A program made the position numbers and the translations under genes. From positions 25,873-89,872 of the forward strand of contig CAMKTN010000006.1 in the NCBI GenBank assembly GCA_946415705.1: 64,000 nt of DNA. Reading direction: 5' to 3'. Shown one piece after another: positions 18,389 to 27,313 of the stretch; the first letter of the stretch is position 1, and the number at the start of each line of letters is the position of its first letter. This DNA is from an uncultured Prevotellaceae bacterium. Lineage in GTDB: Bacteria; Bacteroidota; Bacteroidia; Bacteroidales; Bacteroidaceae. The notes beneath the pieces were generated by a model. It was not told the DNA's origin. It ran no database searches and saw nothing but the letters and a program-made list of their open reading frames with translations.

Positions 18389-18434
18389 ATTCTATAATTT
18401 TTATGGGGCCAATAGGGCCAATGGGGCTAATAGG

Positions 18435-18962
18435 TTAGATATGCGTCATCTCACGGATGATTCTCACGCACTCGTCGATCTTGGTGAACGTGTCGAGCAC
18501 AGAGACATCGATGGTGTATTTCGCTTGAGAATAATAAGGTTCGCGCGCCTGTAGCGACTCTTGTATATACGCCTCCAGCTCCTCGGGCGTCTTACCCTCG
18601 ATGAGGGGGCGCTTGCCCTTGCCCATCTTCAGGTGCGTGGCCAGCACATCGGGCGTGGCCTTCAGGTAGATGGTGTCTGCCAGGCTGTTCATATATTCCA
18701 TATTGTCGAAGAAGCAGGGCGTACCGCCGCCACAGCTGAGGACGACATTCTCGAACTCGGCAGCCTCATGAAGCATGCGGCGCTCCAGGTCGCGGAAGCC
18801 CTCTTCGCCGCGCTCGGCAAAGATCTCGGTGACGCTCTTGCGGTAGCGCATCGTGATGTACCAGTCCAAATCATAGAAAGGCACACCCAACGCTGCTGCG
18901 AGTGCCTTACCGACCGTGGTCTTTCCGGCACCCATATATCCGATGAGGATGATGCGAATCAT
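18435..18962 (-). CDS. aroK: shikimate kinase
   Basis: Phosphorylates shikimate in the aromatic amino acid pathway. The 175 aa protein has P-loop GYMGAGKTTVGKALA, the shikimate-binding DLDWYI and CGGGTPCF (GGG motif), and the lid motif KGKRPLI. It lies between topA and speA in the same direction; aroQ of the same pathway is at 28.4 kb. Confidence 0.95.
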   Translation of the reverse strand: MIRIILIGYMGAGKTTVGKALAAALGVPFYDLDWYITMRYRKSVTEIFAERGEEGFRDLERRMLHEAAEFENVVLSCGGGTPCFFDNMEYMNSLADTIYLKATPDVLATHLKMGKGKRPLIEGKTPEELEAYIQESLQAREPYYSQAKYTIDVSVLDTFTKIDECVRIIREMTHI

Positions 18963-18998
18963 TGCTTTCGTTGAACGTTTAAAGATGACCCTTTCGGC

Positions 18999-21341
18999 TT
19001 ATGCCTTACGCTTTGCGAAGCGGCGTTTCGCAGGTGACTTGGGCTTCTCATCCTGCTCCTTGACGATGGCCATACACTCGTCATAGGTGAGCTCCTGGGC
19101 GCGCTCCTGCAGGGCCTTCGTGAGGCGGTAGTTGGTGCCTTTATAGGAGAGGTAGGCGCCATAGCGGCCGTTCATCACCTCCAGATCGGCATCCTCGTCG
19201 AACTTCTTCAGGTGGCGTTCTGCCTCCACCTGCTGCTTCTCGTTGATGAGCTGCACGGCATCCTCCAGCGTCATCGTCAGCGGATCCATCGTAGCGGGGA
19301 TGCTCACGAACTGCTTGTTATAGAGAACATAGTTGCCATAGCGGCCTGTGCCGATGGTGACCGTCTTGTCCTTGTAGTCGCCCAGCGTGCGAGGCAGACG
19401 GAAGAGCTCCAGGGCCTCCTCCAGCGTCAGCGTCTCAATGCTCTGACCCTTCTTGAGCTGTGCAAAGCGGGGCTTCTCCTTTTCGTCGGCAGTACCAATC
19501 TGCACGACAGGCCCGAAGCGACCGATCTTCACGCTCACCGTGCGACCGCTCGCGGGGTCTGTACCCAGGACGCGCTCACCTACGCGCAGCTCCGTCTTGG
19601 TGCTCATGGACTCCTCCACGAGGGGTTCAAACTCAGCCCAGAAATGGTGCAGCATACCTGTCCACTCCTCCTTGCCGTCGGCGATGGCATCGAATTCCTT
19701 CTCCACCGCTGCCGTGAAGTTATAATCCATGATGCTGGGGAAGTACTGCATCAGGAAGTCGTTGACCACCACACCCGTGTCGGTGGGCAGCAGACGGCCG
19801 CGCTCGGCGCCGATGATGGCGGTGCGCTGCTCCTCATGCAAGCCTTTGGCGTCCAGCGTCAGGACGGTATAGGAACGTTCCTCACCGGCCTTGTCGCCAC
19901 GCACGACATATTCGCGCTGCTGAATGGTGGAGATGGTGGGAGCGTAGGTGGAAGGACGACCGATGCCCAGCTCCTCCAGCTTGCGCACGAGGCTGGCCTC
20001 GTTGTAGCGGGGTGCATGCTGGGTGAAACGCTCTATGGCCTGCACCTCCACGCGCTGCAGCTTCTCGCCCACGCTGATGGTCGGCAGGATGTCCGTTCCC
20101 TCACTGCGCTCATCGGTTTCCTCGGTGTCGGTCTCGCGATAGACCTTCAGGAAGCCCTCGAACTTCACCACCTCGCCATTGGCCACGAACTGCTCTTCGC
20201 GTCCGCTGATGCTGATGGTGGCAGTCGTCTTTTCCATCTCTGCGTCGGCCATCTGGCTGGCGATGGTGCGCTTCCAGATGAGGTCGTAGAGGCGGCGGTC
20301 CTGCGTGTTGCCGTCGGTGAGCTCCGTGCGGTCTATGTAGGTCGGACGAATGGCCTCGTGGGCTTCCTGAGCACCCTTCGAGGAGGTGTGGTACTGGCGA
20401 ATCTTCACATACTCCTTACCCATGAGCTGTGTGATCACCTCGCGGCTGGTGCCGAGGGCGAGCTTAGAGAGGTTCACGCTGTCGGTACGCATATAGGTGA
20501 TGAGACCGTTCTCGTAGAGGCGCTGCGCCACGATCATGGTCTGCGACACGGGGAAGCCCAGCTTATGGGCAGCCTCCTGCTGCAGGGTGCTGGTGGTAAA
20601 GGGAGGCGCGGGGGTGCGGTGGACAGGGCGCGTCTGCACATCGTCGATGGTCAGCGTGGCGTCCTTCACGGCCACGAGGAACTCCTCCGCCTCGGCACGC
20701 GTCTGGAAACGACGGTTCAGCTCGGCCTTCATCTGGTTACCATCGGGCAAGGCCAGCAGAGCGACCACGCGGTAGGAGGCCTCACTCTGGAAGGCCTGCA
20801 CCTCGCGCTCACGCTCCACGATCAGGCGCACAGCCACGCTCTGCACACGACCGGCACTCAGATTGGGCTTCACCTTGCGCCACAACACGGGCGACAGCCT
20901 GAAGCCCACGATGCGGTCCAGCACACGACGGGCCTGCTGCGCATTCACCAACGACATATCCACCTGGCGGGGATGCTCGATAGCCTCCAGTATGGCGGGC
21001 TTCGTGATTTCGTGGAACACGATGCGGCGTGTGGTGGCGGGGTCCAGCTTCAGGACCTCCTGCAGGTGCCACGAGATGGCTTCTCCTTCGCGGTCTTCAT
21101 CGGATGCGAGCCAGACAGCGTCTGCCTTCTTCGCATTCTGTTTCAGCTGACTCACGATGTGTGCCTTGTCCGTCGGCACTTCATACTGCGGCAGGAAGGA
21201 ATCGGTATCGATGCTGAAATCCTTTTTCTTCAAGTCGCGGATGTGTCCGTAGGACGACATCACCTTATAATCTTTGCCAAGGAACTTCTCGATGGTTTTG
21301 GCCTTGGCAGGAGACTCTACAATAACAAGATTTTTGGGCAT
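18999..21341 (-). CDS. topA: DNA topoisomerase I (type IA)
   Basis: Relaxes negative supercoils. TOPRIM residues are IVESPAKAKTIEKFLG and ASDEDREGEAISWHL, the active tyrosine lies in GLITYMRTDSVNLS, and GIGRPSTYAPTISTI follows. The C-terminus has three copies of a short repeat of the type GRYGNYVLYNKQF / GRYGAYLSYKGTNY / GRFGPVVQIG in place of zinc fingers, and a Lys/Arg-rich end. The start is set at MPKNLVIVESPAKAK (780 aa); an upstream in-frame Met lies in the leader. Confidence 0.97.
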   Translation of the reverse strand: MPKNLVIVESPAKAKTIEKFLGKDYKVMSSYGHIRDLKKKDFSIDTDSFLPQYEVPTDKAHIVSQLKQNAKKADAVWLASDEDREGEAISWHLQEVLKLDPATTRRIVFHEITKPAILEAIEHPRQVDMSLVNAQQARRVLDRIVGFRLSPVLWRKVKPNLSAGRVQSVAVRLIVEREREVQAFQSEASYRVVALLALPDGNQMKAELNRRFQTRAEAEEFLVAVKDATLTIDDVQTRPVHRTPAPPFTTSTLQQEAAHKLGFPVSQTMIVAQRLYENGLITYMRTDSVNLSKLALGTSREVITQLMGKEYVKIRQYHTSSKGAQEAHEAIRPTYIDRTELTDGNTQDRRLYDLIWKRTIASQMADAEMEKTTATISISGREEQFVANGEVVKFEGFLKVYRETDTEETDERSEGTDILPTISVGEKLQRVEVQAIERFTQHAPRYNEASLVRKLEELGIGRPSTYAPTISTIQQREYVVRGDKAGEERSYTVLTLDAKGLHEEQRTAIIGAERGRLLPTDTGVVVNDFLMQYFPSIMDYNFTAAVEKEFDAIADGKEEWTGMLHHFWAEFEPLVEESMSTKTELRVGERVLGTDPASGRTVSVKIGRFGPVVQIGTADEKEKPRFAQLKKGQSIETLTLEEALELFRLPRTLGDYKDKTVTIGTGRYGNYVLYNKQFVSIPATMDPLTMTLEDAVQLINEKQQVEAERHLKKFDEDADLEVMNGRYGAYLSYKGTNYRLTKALQERAQELTYDECMAIVKEQDEKPKSPAKRRFAKRKA

Positions 21342-21426
21342 AGTTCTTACGCTTTTTGAAAATGTGGGCGCAAAACTACACAAAAAACATGAATTACACC
21401 TTATATATATAGGAAAAAAACTTTTT

Positions 21427-22248
21427 TTATCCCTTTTCCGTGCTATTTAACCCCTCTTTTCGCACTGCATGAAGAATAATAAGGAGAAAAAAGAAGCAAA
21501 CGACCACCAACATGCCAGCCTTCTCCGTACCCCCGATCAGATGGATCAGCGAGTCATCATCGGGCGACAGGAACGCCATCACACAGGCCGTCGAGTTGTT
21601 GAAGACATGGATGCACACGGGAGCCACCAGCGAACCTGTCCACCAATACGCGAAGCCCAGCACCAACCCCAGGATGAATGCCGCCGGCATTTGCGCCGGG
21701 TTCAAGTGTGCCACAGCAAAGATGACAGCCGACAGGAGCACCGCCGTTCTCCCACCGCTTTTCAGAAAGCCTTCCCCTGCGCTCGAAGGTTCACCCTTCG
21801 AGAATCCCCCTTGCACGCCTCCTCTGAACAGCAGTTCCTCCGCCAACGGCCCCAGCACCGCCACCGTCAGCAGGCCCACGGGGTTATACATAATGGCCCG
21901 GAACGTCTCCTCCCCTACCAAGTCCGGAATCTCGGGGAAGAACGCCTCCTGAATCAAGTTCACCAACACGATGATAGGCAGCGCCATCAGGAACGCCAGC
22001 GCCGAGCGCCGTGCATTCCTGCCTTGCACTCCGGCCATCGTCGTTGCCCAGGTGACCTCTCGCTGCCGCCACAACAGGAACAACCCTATCGCCAGCAGAT
22101 TCGCCACCATCAGCGACAGCACCAGAGTCCACTCTCCCGCCGCCAGCCCCATCGCCGCCAGCACAATCGCCACCCCACCACCAGCCAGCTGGCTGATGAT
22201 AAAGAACAAGACATAAACCCACCAAGCCCTCCTTTTCACTTCCATCAT
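21427..22248 (-). CDS. CPBP-family intramembrane glutamic endopeptidase
   Basis: A 273 aa membrane protein with about seven hydrophobic helices. The CAAX-protease/bacteriocin-processing motifs are present: LAEELLFRGG (EExxxR), FAVAHLNPAQ (FxxxH) and HVFNNSTA (HxxxN). Between motif 1 and motif 2 lies an insert (GFSKGEPSSAGEGFLKSGG) whose DNA has a perfect 8 bp hairpin CTCGAAGG/CCTTCGAG, so it looks repeat-derived. Substrate unknown. Confidence 0.88.
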   Translation of the reverse strand: MMEVKRRAWWVYVLFFIISQLAGGGVAIVLAAMGLAAGEWTLVLSLMVANLLAIGLFLLWRQREVTWATTMAGVQGRNARRSALAFLMALPIIVLVNLIQEAFFPEIPDLVGEETFRAIMYNPVGLLTVAVLGPLAEELLFRGGVQGGFSKGEPSSAGEGFLKSGGRTAVLLSAVIFAVAHLNPAQMPAAFILGLVLGFAYWWTGSLVAPVCIHVFNNSTACVMAFLSPDDDSLIHLIGGTEKAGMLVVVCFFFLLIILHAVRKEGLNSTEKG

Positions 22249-22303
22249 CGTTTTCGTTACCGTTATTTAATTGTCGTTATTACATTATTTCGTTATTACG
22301 TTA

Positions 22304-23317
22304 TTACGCCGTCCCCCTTGGGGGACCATAGGGGGCTTTTAAACAAGCCTCCCTGTCTCGCTCCAACTGCCTGATTAGCTCCTCCTCGCTCGCGAAGCGC
22401 TGCTCATCGCGCAGACGTGCAAGGAACGAGACGGTGAGCGTCTTCCCATAGAGGTCGCCGTGGAAGTCGAAGAGATGCGCCTCAATGCTGACATCCGACC
22501 CATTCCCAATGGTCGGCCGACTGCCGATGTTTAACATTGATGATTGATGATTGATGATTGATGATGGCTTGTTGTATTCCTCATTCCTCATTCCTAATTC
22601 ATCAATAAAAGCAGCGTACGCTCCCCTCGCCGGCAACATTTTCCCCACTGTCCATTGTCCATTGTCCATTGTCCCTTGTCCATTCTCCACTGCCTCCAGG
22701 TTCGCCGTCGGGAACCCGAGCTGGCGGCCTACCTCGTGGCCGTGCACCACACGACCCGTCCAGGTGTAAGGTCGTCCCAGCAGCTGCGCAGCCCGCTGTA
22801 CATCGCCGGCAGCTAATGCCCTGCGGATCTCCGAGCTGCTCACATGCTCGCCCTCCAGCTCCTTCGCCAGCACCACCTCGATGCCCATTTCCCGGCCATA
22901 CGCCTGGTACTCGGGGAATCCCTCTACTGCGTTCGCCGCCTGTAGTGTGCCCTGCGATTTTGTCGCAGGGGTGGGTCTCCCAAACCGATGGTCATACCCG
23001 ATGACCAGCACCTCCACGCCCAGCTGCTCCTTCAGCACCTGCTGCATGAACTCCTTGGCCGTCAGCGCCGCCATCTCTTTGTCGAAGGGCAGGACATAGA
23101 TCTCATCGACGCCCGTAGCCCGCAACAGCTCCATCTTCTCCTCGGCGGTCGTCAGCAGCGGCGGCACCGCAGCGGGCGCGAACACCGACCGCGGATGGCG
23201 GTCGAAGGTGATGAGCAACGACCGCATACCACGCCGCAGTGCCTCATCCCGCACTTGCCGGATGAGGCACTGATGGCCGCGATGCACGCCATCAAAGAAG
23301 CCGATGGAACATACCAC
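22304..23317 (-). CDS. ribF: bifunctional riboflavin kinase/FAD synthetase
   Basis: Makes FMN and FAD from riboflavin. The N-terminal nucleotidyltransferase domain shows SIGFFDGVHRGHQ and VIGYDHRFGR; the C-terminal kinase domain shows WTGRVVHGHEVGRQLGFPTA. The start is a GTG placed directly after, and in the same frame as, the stop codon of ddh, which implies reinitiation. The N-terminus is about 12 residues shorter than common homologues. The kinase domain carries inserts coded by repeats (QGTMDNGQWTVG at 22640-22690; IINHQSSMLN at 22535-22570), the nucleotidyltransferase domain one (PATKSQGTLQAA, 8 bp hairpin at 22950-22970), and the last residues YGPPRGTA come from another palindrome. Confidence 0.93.
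   Translation of the reverse strand: MVCSIGFFDGVHRGHQCLIRQVRDEALRRGMRSLLITFDRHPRSVFAPAAVPPLLTTAEEKMELLRATGVDEIYVLPFDKEMAALTAKEFMQQVLKEQLGVEVLVIGYDHRFGRPTPATKSQGTLQAANAVEGFPEYQAYGREMGIEVVLAKELEGEHVSSSEIRRALAAGDVQRAAQLLGRPYTWTGRVVHGHEVGRQLGFPTANLEAVENGQGTMDNGQWTVGKMLPARGAYAAFIDELGMRNEEYNKPSSIINHQSSMLNIGSRPTIGNGSDVSIEAHLFDFHGDLYGKTLTVSFLARLRDEQRFASEEELIRQLERDREACLKAPYGPPRGTA
22535..22690. repeat. two short tandem repeat blocks inside ribF
   Basis: TGATGATTGATGATTGATGA at about 22537-22565 and TCCATTGTCCATTGTCCATTG at about 22648-22685; both keep the ribF frame open. Confidence 0.85.
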
Positions 23318-24217
23318 TTAAACTAAATGCTTAACTATCTCCTCCCTGTCGCCGGGTAGCAGGTCGATGACGGGAATCTCGATCATCGTGTAGCAGCCGG
23401 GCTGCTGACGCATCGAGGCACGCGCCACGTTGACCAGCACCTGCGCCGTCAGGGCGGGGTTGTTGATCTTCATGTTGAACTCAAAGAGCTGGTTGTGTGT
23501 CTGGCCGCTGACGCCCTTGCGCACGAGGTTCACGCCGTGCCCCACGTCGTTCAGCGCATCTACGCTATCGACCTGGAAGACATGCGTCTCGTCAGAAGCG
23601 AAGTAGGGATCGGCCTTGATGGCTGCGGTGACCTCGTCGAGGTTCGCGCCGTCCTCCAGCTCCACATAGACCATACGACGATGGATGCCCTGACCCACGG
23701 GAATGGTCATCGACAAGGCATCCTTGACGCCAGCCTTGGAGCGGACGCAGACGCTGTGTCCCATCGAGCGGCCGGGGCCGAAGTTGGTGTAGCTGATGCC
23801 CTTCGGCGCCAGGCTCTCCATCAAGGTGCGAACCACGCTGTCCGAACCCGGATCCCAGCCCGCGCTGATGATGCTCACGGCGTTGCCGGCCTTGGCAGCA
23901 GCGTCCAACGTGCGGCGCAACTCCACAATCTTCGTGTGGATGTCAAAGGAATCCACGGTGTTGATGCCCAGCGCCAGGATGTCCTTGGCATAGGCTTCCA
24001 CGCTACGCGTCGGCGTGGCCAGAATAGCAACATCGACATCCTCCAGCTCGCGGATGTCCTTCACCACCTTGTAGCCTTCCAGCTCCTTGGGGCAGTCCTC
24101 GGCACCGCGACGGCGCACGATACCCGCAATCTCCATATCTGGAGCCTCGATGAGAGCCTCCAGGGTGTACTTTCCGATATTGCCGTAACCAACGACGGCT
24201 GCACGAATCTTTTTCAT
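23318..24217 (-). CDS. ddh: meso-diaminopimelate dehydrogenase
   Basis: Reductively aminates tetrahydrodipicolinate to meso-DAP, a one-step route to lysine and peptidoglycan. The 299 aa protein has the NADPH Rossmann motif VVGYGNIGKYTLEAL, STAGWDPG-like SAGWDPGSDSVVR and the C-terminal NNPALTAQVLVN. ribF follows with no gap. Confidence 0.95.
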   Translation of the reverse strand: MKKIRAAVVGYGNIGKYTLEALIEAPDMEIAGIVRRRGAEDCPKELEGYKVVKDIRELEDVDVAILATPTRSVEAYAKDILALGINTVDSFDIHTKIVELRRTLDAAAKAGNAVSIISAGWDPGSDSVVRTLMESLAPKGISYTNFGPGRSMGHSVCVRSKAGVKDALSMTIPVGQGIHRRMVYVELEDGANLDEVTAAIKADPYFASDETHVFQVDSVDALNDVGHGVNLVRKGVSGQTHNQLFEFNMKINNPALTAQVLVNVARASMRQQPGCYTMIEIPVIDLLPGDREEIVKHLV

Positions 24218-24255
24218 TGTGTTTGTTTTTTATAAGGTGTTACTCTTTTCGGGCG

Positions 24256-24263
24256 CAAAAGTA
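24256..24263 (-). promoter_or_regulatory. -7 box of the ddh-ribF unit
   Basis: TACTTTTG on the minus strand 39 nt before the ddh start matches TAnnTTTG. The -33 box is not clear. Confidence 0.6.
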
Positions 24264-24355
24264 GTAAAAAGGTTTAATGTTTAAGGTTTAATGTTTAAAG
24301 AATTTGCCTTTCATCTTGCATTTCTTTACATTTTGTCGCCAAAACCACCCTTTCA

Positions 24356-24421
24356 CCTGTCAATTGTCCATTGTCCATTGTCAATTCTCAATTCTCAATT
24401 TTCAATTCTCAATTTTCAATT
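24356..24421. repeat. A/T-rich repeat block after polA
   Basis: ATTGTCCATTGTCCATTGTC followed by four to five CAATTCTCAATTTTCAATT-like units, running to the polA stop codon. Confidence 0.9.
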
Positions 24422-24422
24422 C

Positions 24423-27242
24423 CTAGTGCGCCTCCAGCCAGTTCTCCCCCCAGCCTGCATCGGCCACAAGCGGCACGCGCATCGTGAACGCCGCCTGCAT
24501 CTCCTCAAGGACGATGCGCTCCACGCGGTCATGCTCCTCGGGTAGCACGGAGAAGTTCAATTCATCGTGCACCTGCAGGATCATCTTCGAGCGGATGCCC
24601 TCCTCGCGGAAGCGACGGAAGATATGAATCATCGCTATCTTGATGATGTCGGCCGCCGACCCTTGGATGGGCGCGTTGATGGCGTTGCGCTCGGCGAAGC
24701 CGCGCACGGTGGCGTTGGCCGAGTTGATATCGCGCAGGTAGCACCTACGATGGCAGACGGTCTCCGTGTAACCCTTCTCGCGGGCGTGGTCGATGCTCTC
24801 CTGCATGTAAGCCTGCACACGGGGATAGGTGGCGAAGTAGTTGTCGATGAGCTCCTTGGCCTCCGTGCGGCTGATACCCAGACGCTCCGTCAGGCCGAAG
24901 GCGGTGATGCCATAAATGATGCCGAAGTTGGCCGTCTTGGCACGTCCGCGCTCCTCGCGCGTCACCTCGTCGAGTGCCTTATGGAAGATCTTGGCGGCGG
25001 TGGCGGCATGGATGTCATGACCGAGGCGGAAGTCCTCGATGAGCCCCTCGTCGCCGCTGAGGTGCGCCATGATGCGCAGCTCGATCTGCGAGTAGTCGGC
25101 CGAGAAGAACTGCTGCCCTTCGTCGGGGATGAACGCCTTGCGGATCTCCTTGCCGTCGGCCGAGCGCACGGGAATATTCTGCAGGTTGGGGTTCGAGCTG
25201 GACAGACGTCCCGTGGCCGTGATGGTCTGGTTGAACGAGGTGTGGATATGCCCCGTGCGGGGATTGATGAGCTTCGGCAGCGCCTCGATATAGGTGCTCA
25301 GCAGCTTGCGCTTGCCGCGGTACAGCAGGATCTTCTCCACGATGGGGTGCTTTGTGCGCAGACGCTCCAGCACCTCCTCGCTCGTCACATACTGTCCCGT
25401 CTTTGTCTTCTTGGCCTTGCTGTCGAGCTGCAGCTTCTCGAACAGCAGCACGCCTACCTGTCGCGGCGACTGGATATTGAACTCCTCGCCGGCGAGGGCG
25501 TAGATCTCCTGCTCTATCTCGTGCATCTCACGCGTATGCTGCTCGCCCACCTGCCGCAACGCCTCGGTGTTGAGGCGCACGCCCGCCAGCTCCATGGCGG
25601 CCAGCACGGGCATCAGCGGCATCTCGATGTCGCGGAACAGCTCCCACGACCCCTCGGCCTCCAGCATCGGACGGAAGACATTCTTCAGGCGCAGCGTGAC
25701 GTCGGCATCCTCGGCGGCATAGGGGCACACCTCCTCGGGCGCCACATCGCGCATATTCTTCTGCGGCTTCCCCGCCTTCTTCTCGCCGATGAGGGCTTCA
25801 ATGGGGATAGTCTTATAGTGGAGGTATGCCTCCGCCAGGTAGTCCATGCCGTGGTGCATCTCGGGTTGCAGGACATAATGGGCAATCATCGTGTCGAACA
25901 TCGGGCCGCGCAGCTCGATGCCGTAGCCCGCCAGCACCATCAGGTCGTACTTCAGGTTCTGTCCCACCTTCGCGATCTTCTCATCCTCGTAGATGCAGCG
26001 GAACTCTTCCACAAGGGCCTGTGCCGCCTCGCGCTCGGCAGGCACGGGGACATAGAAGCCCTCGCCCTCCTTGACCGCAAAGCTCAAACCCACGAGCTCC
26101 GCCTCGATGGCGTCCGTGCTCGTCGTTTCCGTGTCCAGCGACACCTCCTCGCATGTGCGTAATGTATTAATAAGGTTCGCGCGCGAAGAGGGAGTATCGC
26201 AGAGGTGATAAGAAGCGGACTTCCCGGACTCTCCCCCCTGAGACCCTCCCCCCTGCCCCTCCCTTGTAGGGAGGGGAGTATATACTTGTGCTGATTGGGG
26301 AACCTCAGGCTTCTGCGCAAACAAATCCCCTTGCCCATCGCCAAACAGGTCTAATTGCGTCCCTGTTTCCCGCCCGACTGGGCGGGAAACAGGGACGACC
26401 TTCGACCTCATCTCCAATCCCTCGAACATCTTGTTCAGCGCCTCCTGGTCGGGCTCTTCGCGCGCCAGCAGTTCCATATCCAGGGTGATGGGCACATCCC
26501 GCACGATGGTGGCCAGCCAGCGCGACGTCTCTATCTGCTCGCGGTTCGCCTCCACACGCTCGCGCAGCTTGCCCTTGAGTTCGGCGGTATGTGCCAGCAG
26601 GCCGTCGATGCCACCAAACTGCTGGATGAGCGTCGTCGCCGTCTTCTCACCCACGCCCGGGCAACCCGGTATATTGTCCGAGGCATCACCCATCAGTCCC
26701 AGGATGTCAATGACCTGTTCCGGACGCTCGATGCCCCATTTCTTACACACCTCCGCAGGGCCCATGATGTCAAAGCCAGGCCCCATCGCACGGGGCTTGA
26801 ACATCACCACATGGTCCGTCACCAGCTGCCCGTAGTCCTTGTCGGGCGTCATCATATACGTCTCTATGCCCTGCGCCTCAGCCTGCGCCGCCAGCGTGCC
26901 GATGACATCGTCGGCCTCGTAGCCCGCCACCTCCAGCACCGGAATCCTGTACGCCGCCAGCAGCTCCTTGATGATGGGCACGCCGAAGCGGATGGCCTCG
27001 GGCGTCTCCTCGCGCTGCGCCTTATAGGGCGGGTAAGCCTCATGGCGGAACGTGCCGCCGTGGGGGTCGAAGGCCACGCCGATATGCGTAGGCTGCTCCT
27101 TCTGCAGCACCTCGTCCAGCGTGTTGATGAAGCCGTAGATGGCAGACACATTCTCACCCTTGCTGTTGATGCGAGGGTTCTTGATAAAACCGTAGTAACC
27201 GCGGTAGATAAGCGCGTAAGCGTCGAGTAAAAAGAGTTTCAT
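24423..27242 (-). CDS. polA: DNA polymerase I
   Basis: A 939 aa repair and Okazaki polymerase with three domains. The 5' nuclease (1 to about 290) starts MKLFLLDAYALIYRGYYG. The 3'-5' exonuclease keeps its acidic residues (SLDTETTS, NLKYDLMVL, YAAEDADVT), so proofreading is probably active. The polymerase has motif A DYSQIELRIMAHLSGD, motif B RERGRAKTANFGIIYG and motif C QVHDELNFSV. The linker between the first two domains holds two palindromic inserts, translated as TPLPTREGQGGGSQGGE and VSRPVGRETGTQL. The start at 27242 is preferred; upstream codons lie in the promoter palindrome. Confidence 0.97.
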   Translation of the reverse strand: MKLFLLDAYALIYRGYYGFIKNPRINSKGENVSAIYGFINTLDEVLQKEQPTHIGVAFDPHGGTFRHEAYPPYKAQREETPEAIRFGVPIIKELLAAYRIPVLEVAGYEADDVIGTLAAQAEAQGIETYMMTPDKDYGQLVTDHVVMFKPRAMGPGFDIMGPAEVCKKWGIERPEQVIDILGLMGDASDNIPGCPGVGEKTATTLIQQFGGIDGLLAHTAELKGKLRERVEANREQIETSRWLATIVRDVPITLDMELLAREEPDQEALNKMFEGLEMRSKVVPVSRPVGRETGTQLDLFGDGQGDLFAQKPEVPQSAQVYTPLPTREGQGGGSQGGESGKSASYHLCDTPSSRANLINTLRTCEEVSLDTETTSTDAIEAELVGLSFAVKEGEGFYVPVPAEREAAQALVEEFRCIYEDEKIAKVGQNLKYDLMVLAGYGIELRGPMFDTMIAHYVLQPEMHHGMDYLAEAYLHYKTIPIEALIGEKKAGKPQKNMRDVAPEEVCPYAAEDADVTLRLKNVFRPMLEAEGSWELFRDIEMPLMPVLAAMELAGVRLNTEALRQVGEQHTREMHEIEQEIYALAGEEFNIQSPRQVGVLLFEKLQLDSKAKKTKTGQYVTSEEVLERLRTKHPIVEKILLYRGKRKLLSTYIEALPKLINPRTGHIHTSFNQTITATGRLSSSNPNLQNIPVRSADGKEIRKAFIPDEGQQFFSADYSQIELRIMAHLSGDEGLIEDFRLGHDIHAATAAKIFHKALDEVTREERGRAKTANFGIIYGITAFGLTERLGISRTEAKELIDNYFATYPRVQAYMQESIDHAREKGYTETVCHRRCYLRDINSANATVRGFAERNAINAPIQGSAADIIKIAMIHIFRRFREEGIRSKMILQVHDELNFSVLPEEHDRVERIVLEEMQAAFTMRVPLVADAGWGENWLEAH
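26228..26279. repeat. G/C-rich palindromic repeat inside polA
   Basis: Same family as the repeats at gldN, DUF3098 and truB (CTCCCCCCTG...CCCCTCCCT/AGGGAGGGG). It is translated in the same frame to the TPLPxREGxGGxxGGE-type peptide. Only a single copy is present, with no inverted partner nearby. Confidence 0.9.
26358..26397. repeat. perfect 18 bp palindrome inside polA
   Basis: CGTCCCTGTTTCCCGCCC and its exact reverse complement are separated by 4 nt (GACT), in frame in the linker between the 5' nuclease and exonuclease domains. Confidence 0.95.
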
Positions 27243-27245
27243 GCG

Positions 27246-27306
27246 GCAAAGGTATGATAAATTTGTGAATCTGCGATGCAGTTTCACAAATTTATCATAC
27301 CTTTGC
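27246..27306. promoter_or_regulatory. divergent promoter built as a perfect 24 bp inverted repeat
   Basis: 27246-27269 is the exact reverse complement of 27283-27306, with a 13 nt centre. Each arm ends with a -7 box pointing outward (TACCTTTG at 27298-27305 on plus; the same sequence at 27247-27254 on minus), so polA and the polyprenyl synthase gene have mirror-image promoter cores. No TTTG -33 box lies at normal spacing. The palindrome could be an operator or a hairpin. Confidence 0.8.
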
Positions 27307-27313
27307 ATCCGAA

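Noticed and set aside
16718..18397. Very long open frames antisense to speA, and likewise to gldM, topA, polA, queA and the M16 gene
   Set aside because: They mirror the codon pattern of the real genes in G+C-rich DNA, have His/Leu/Arg-rich compositions and no promoter or recognisable domain.
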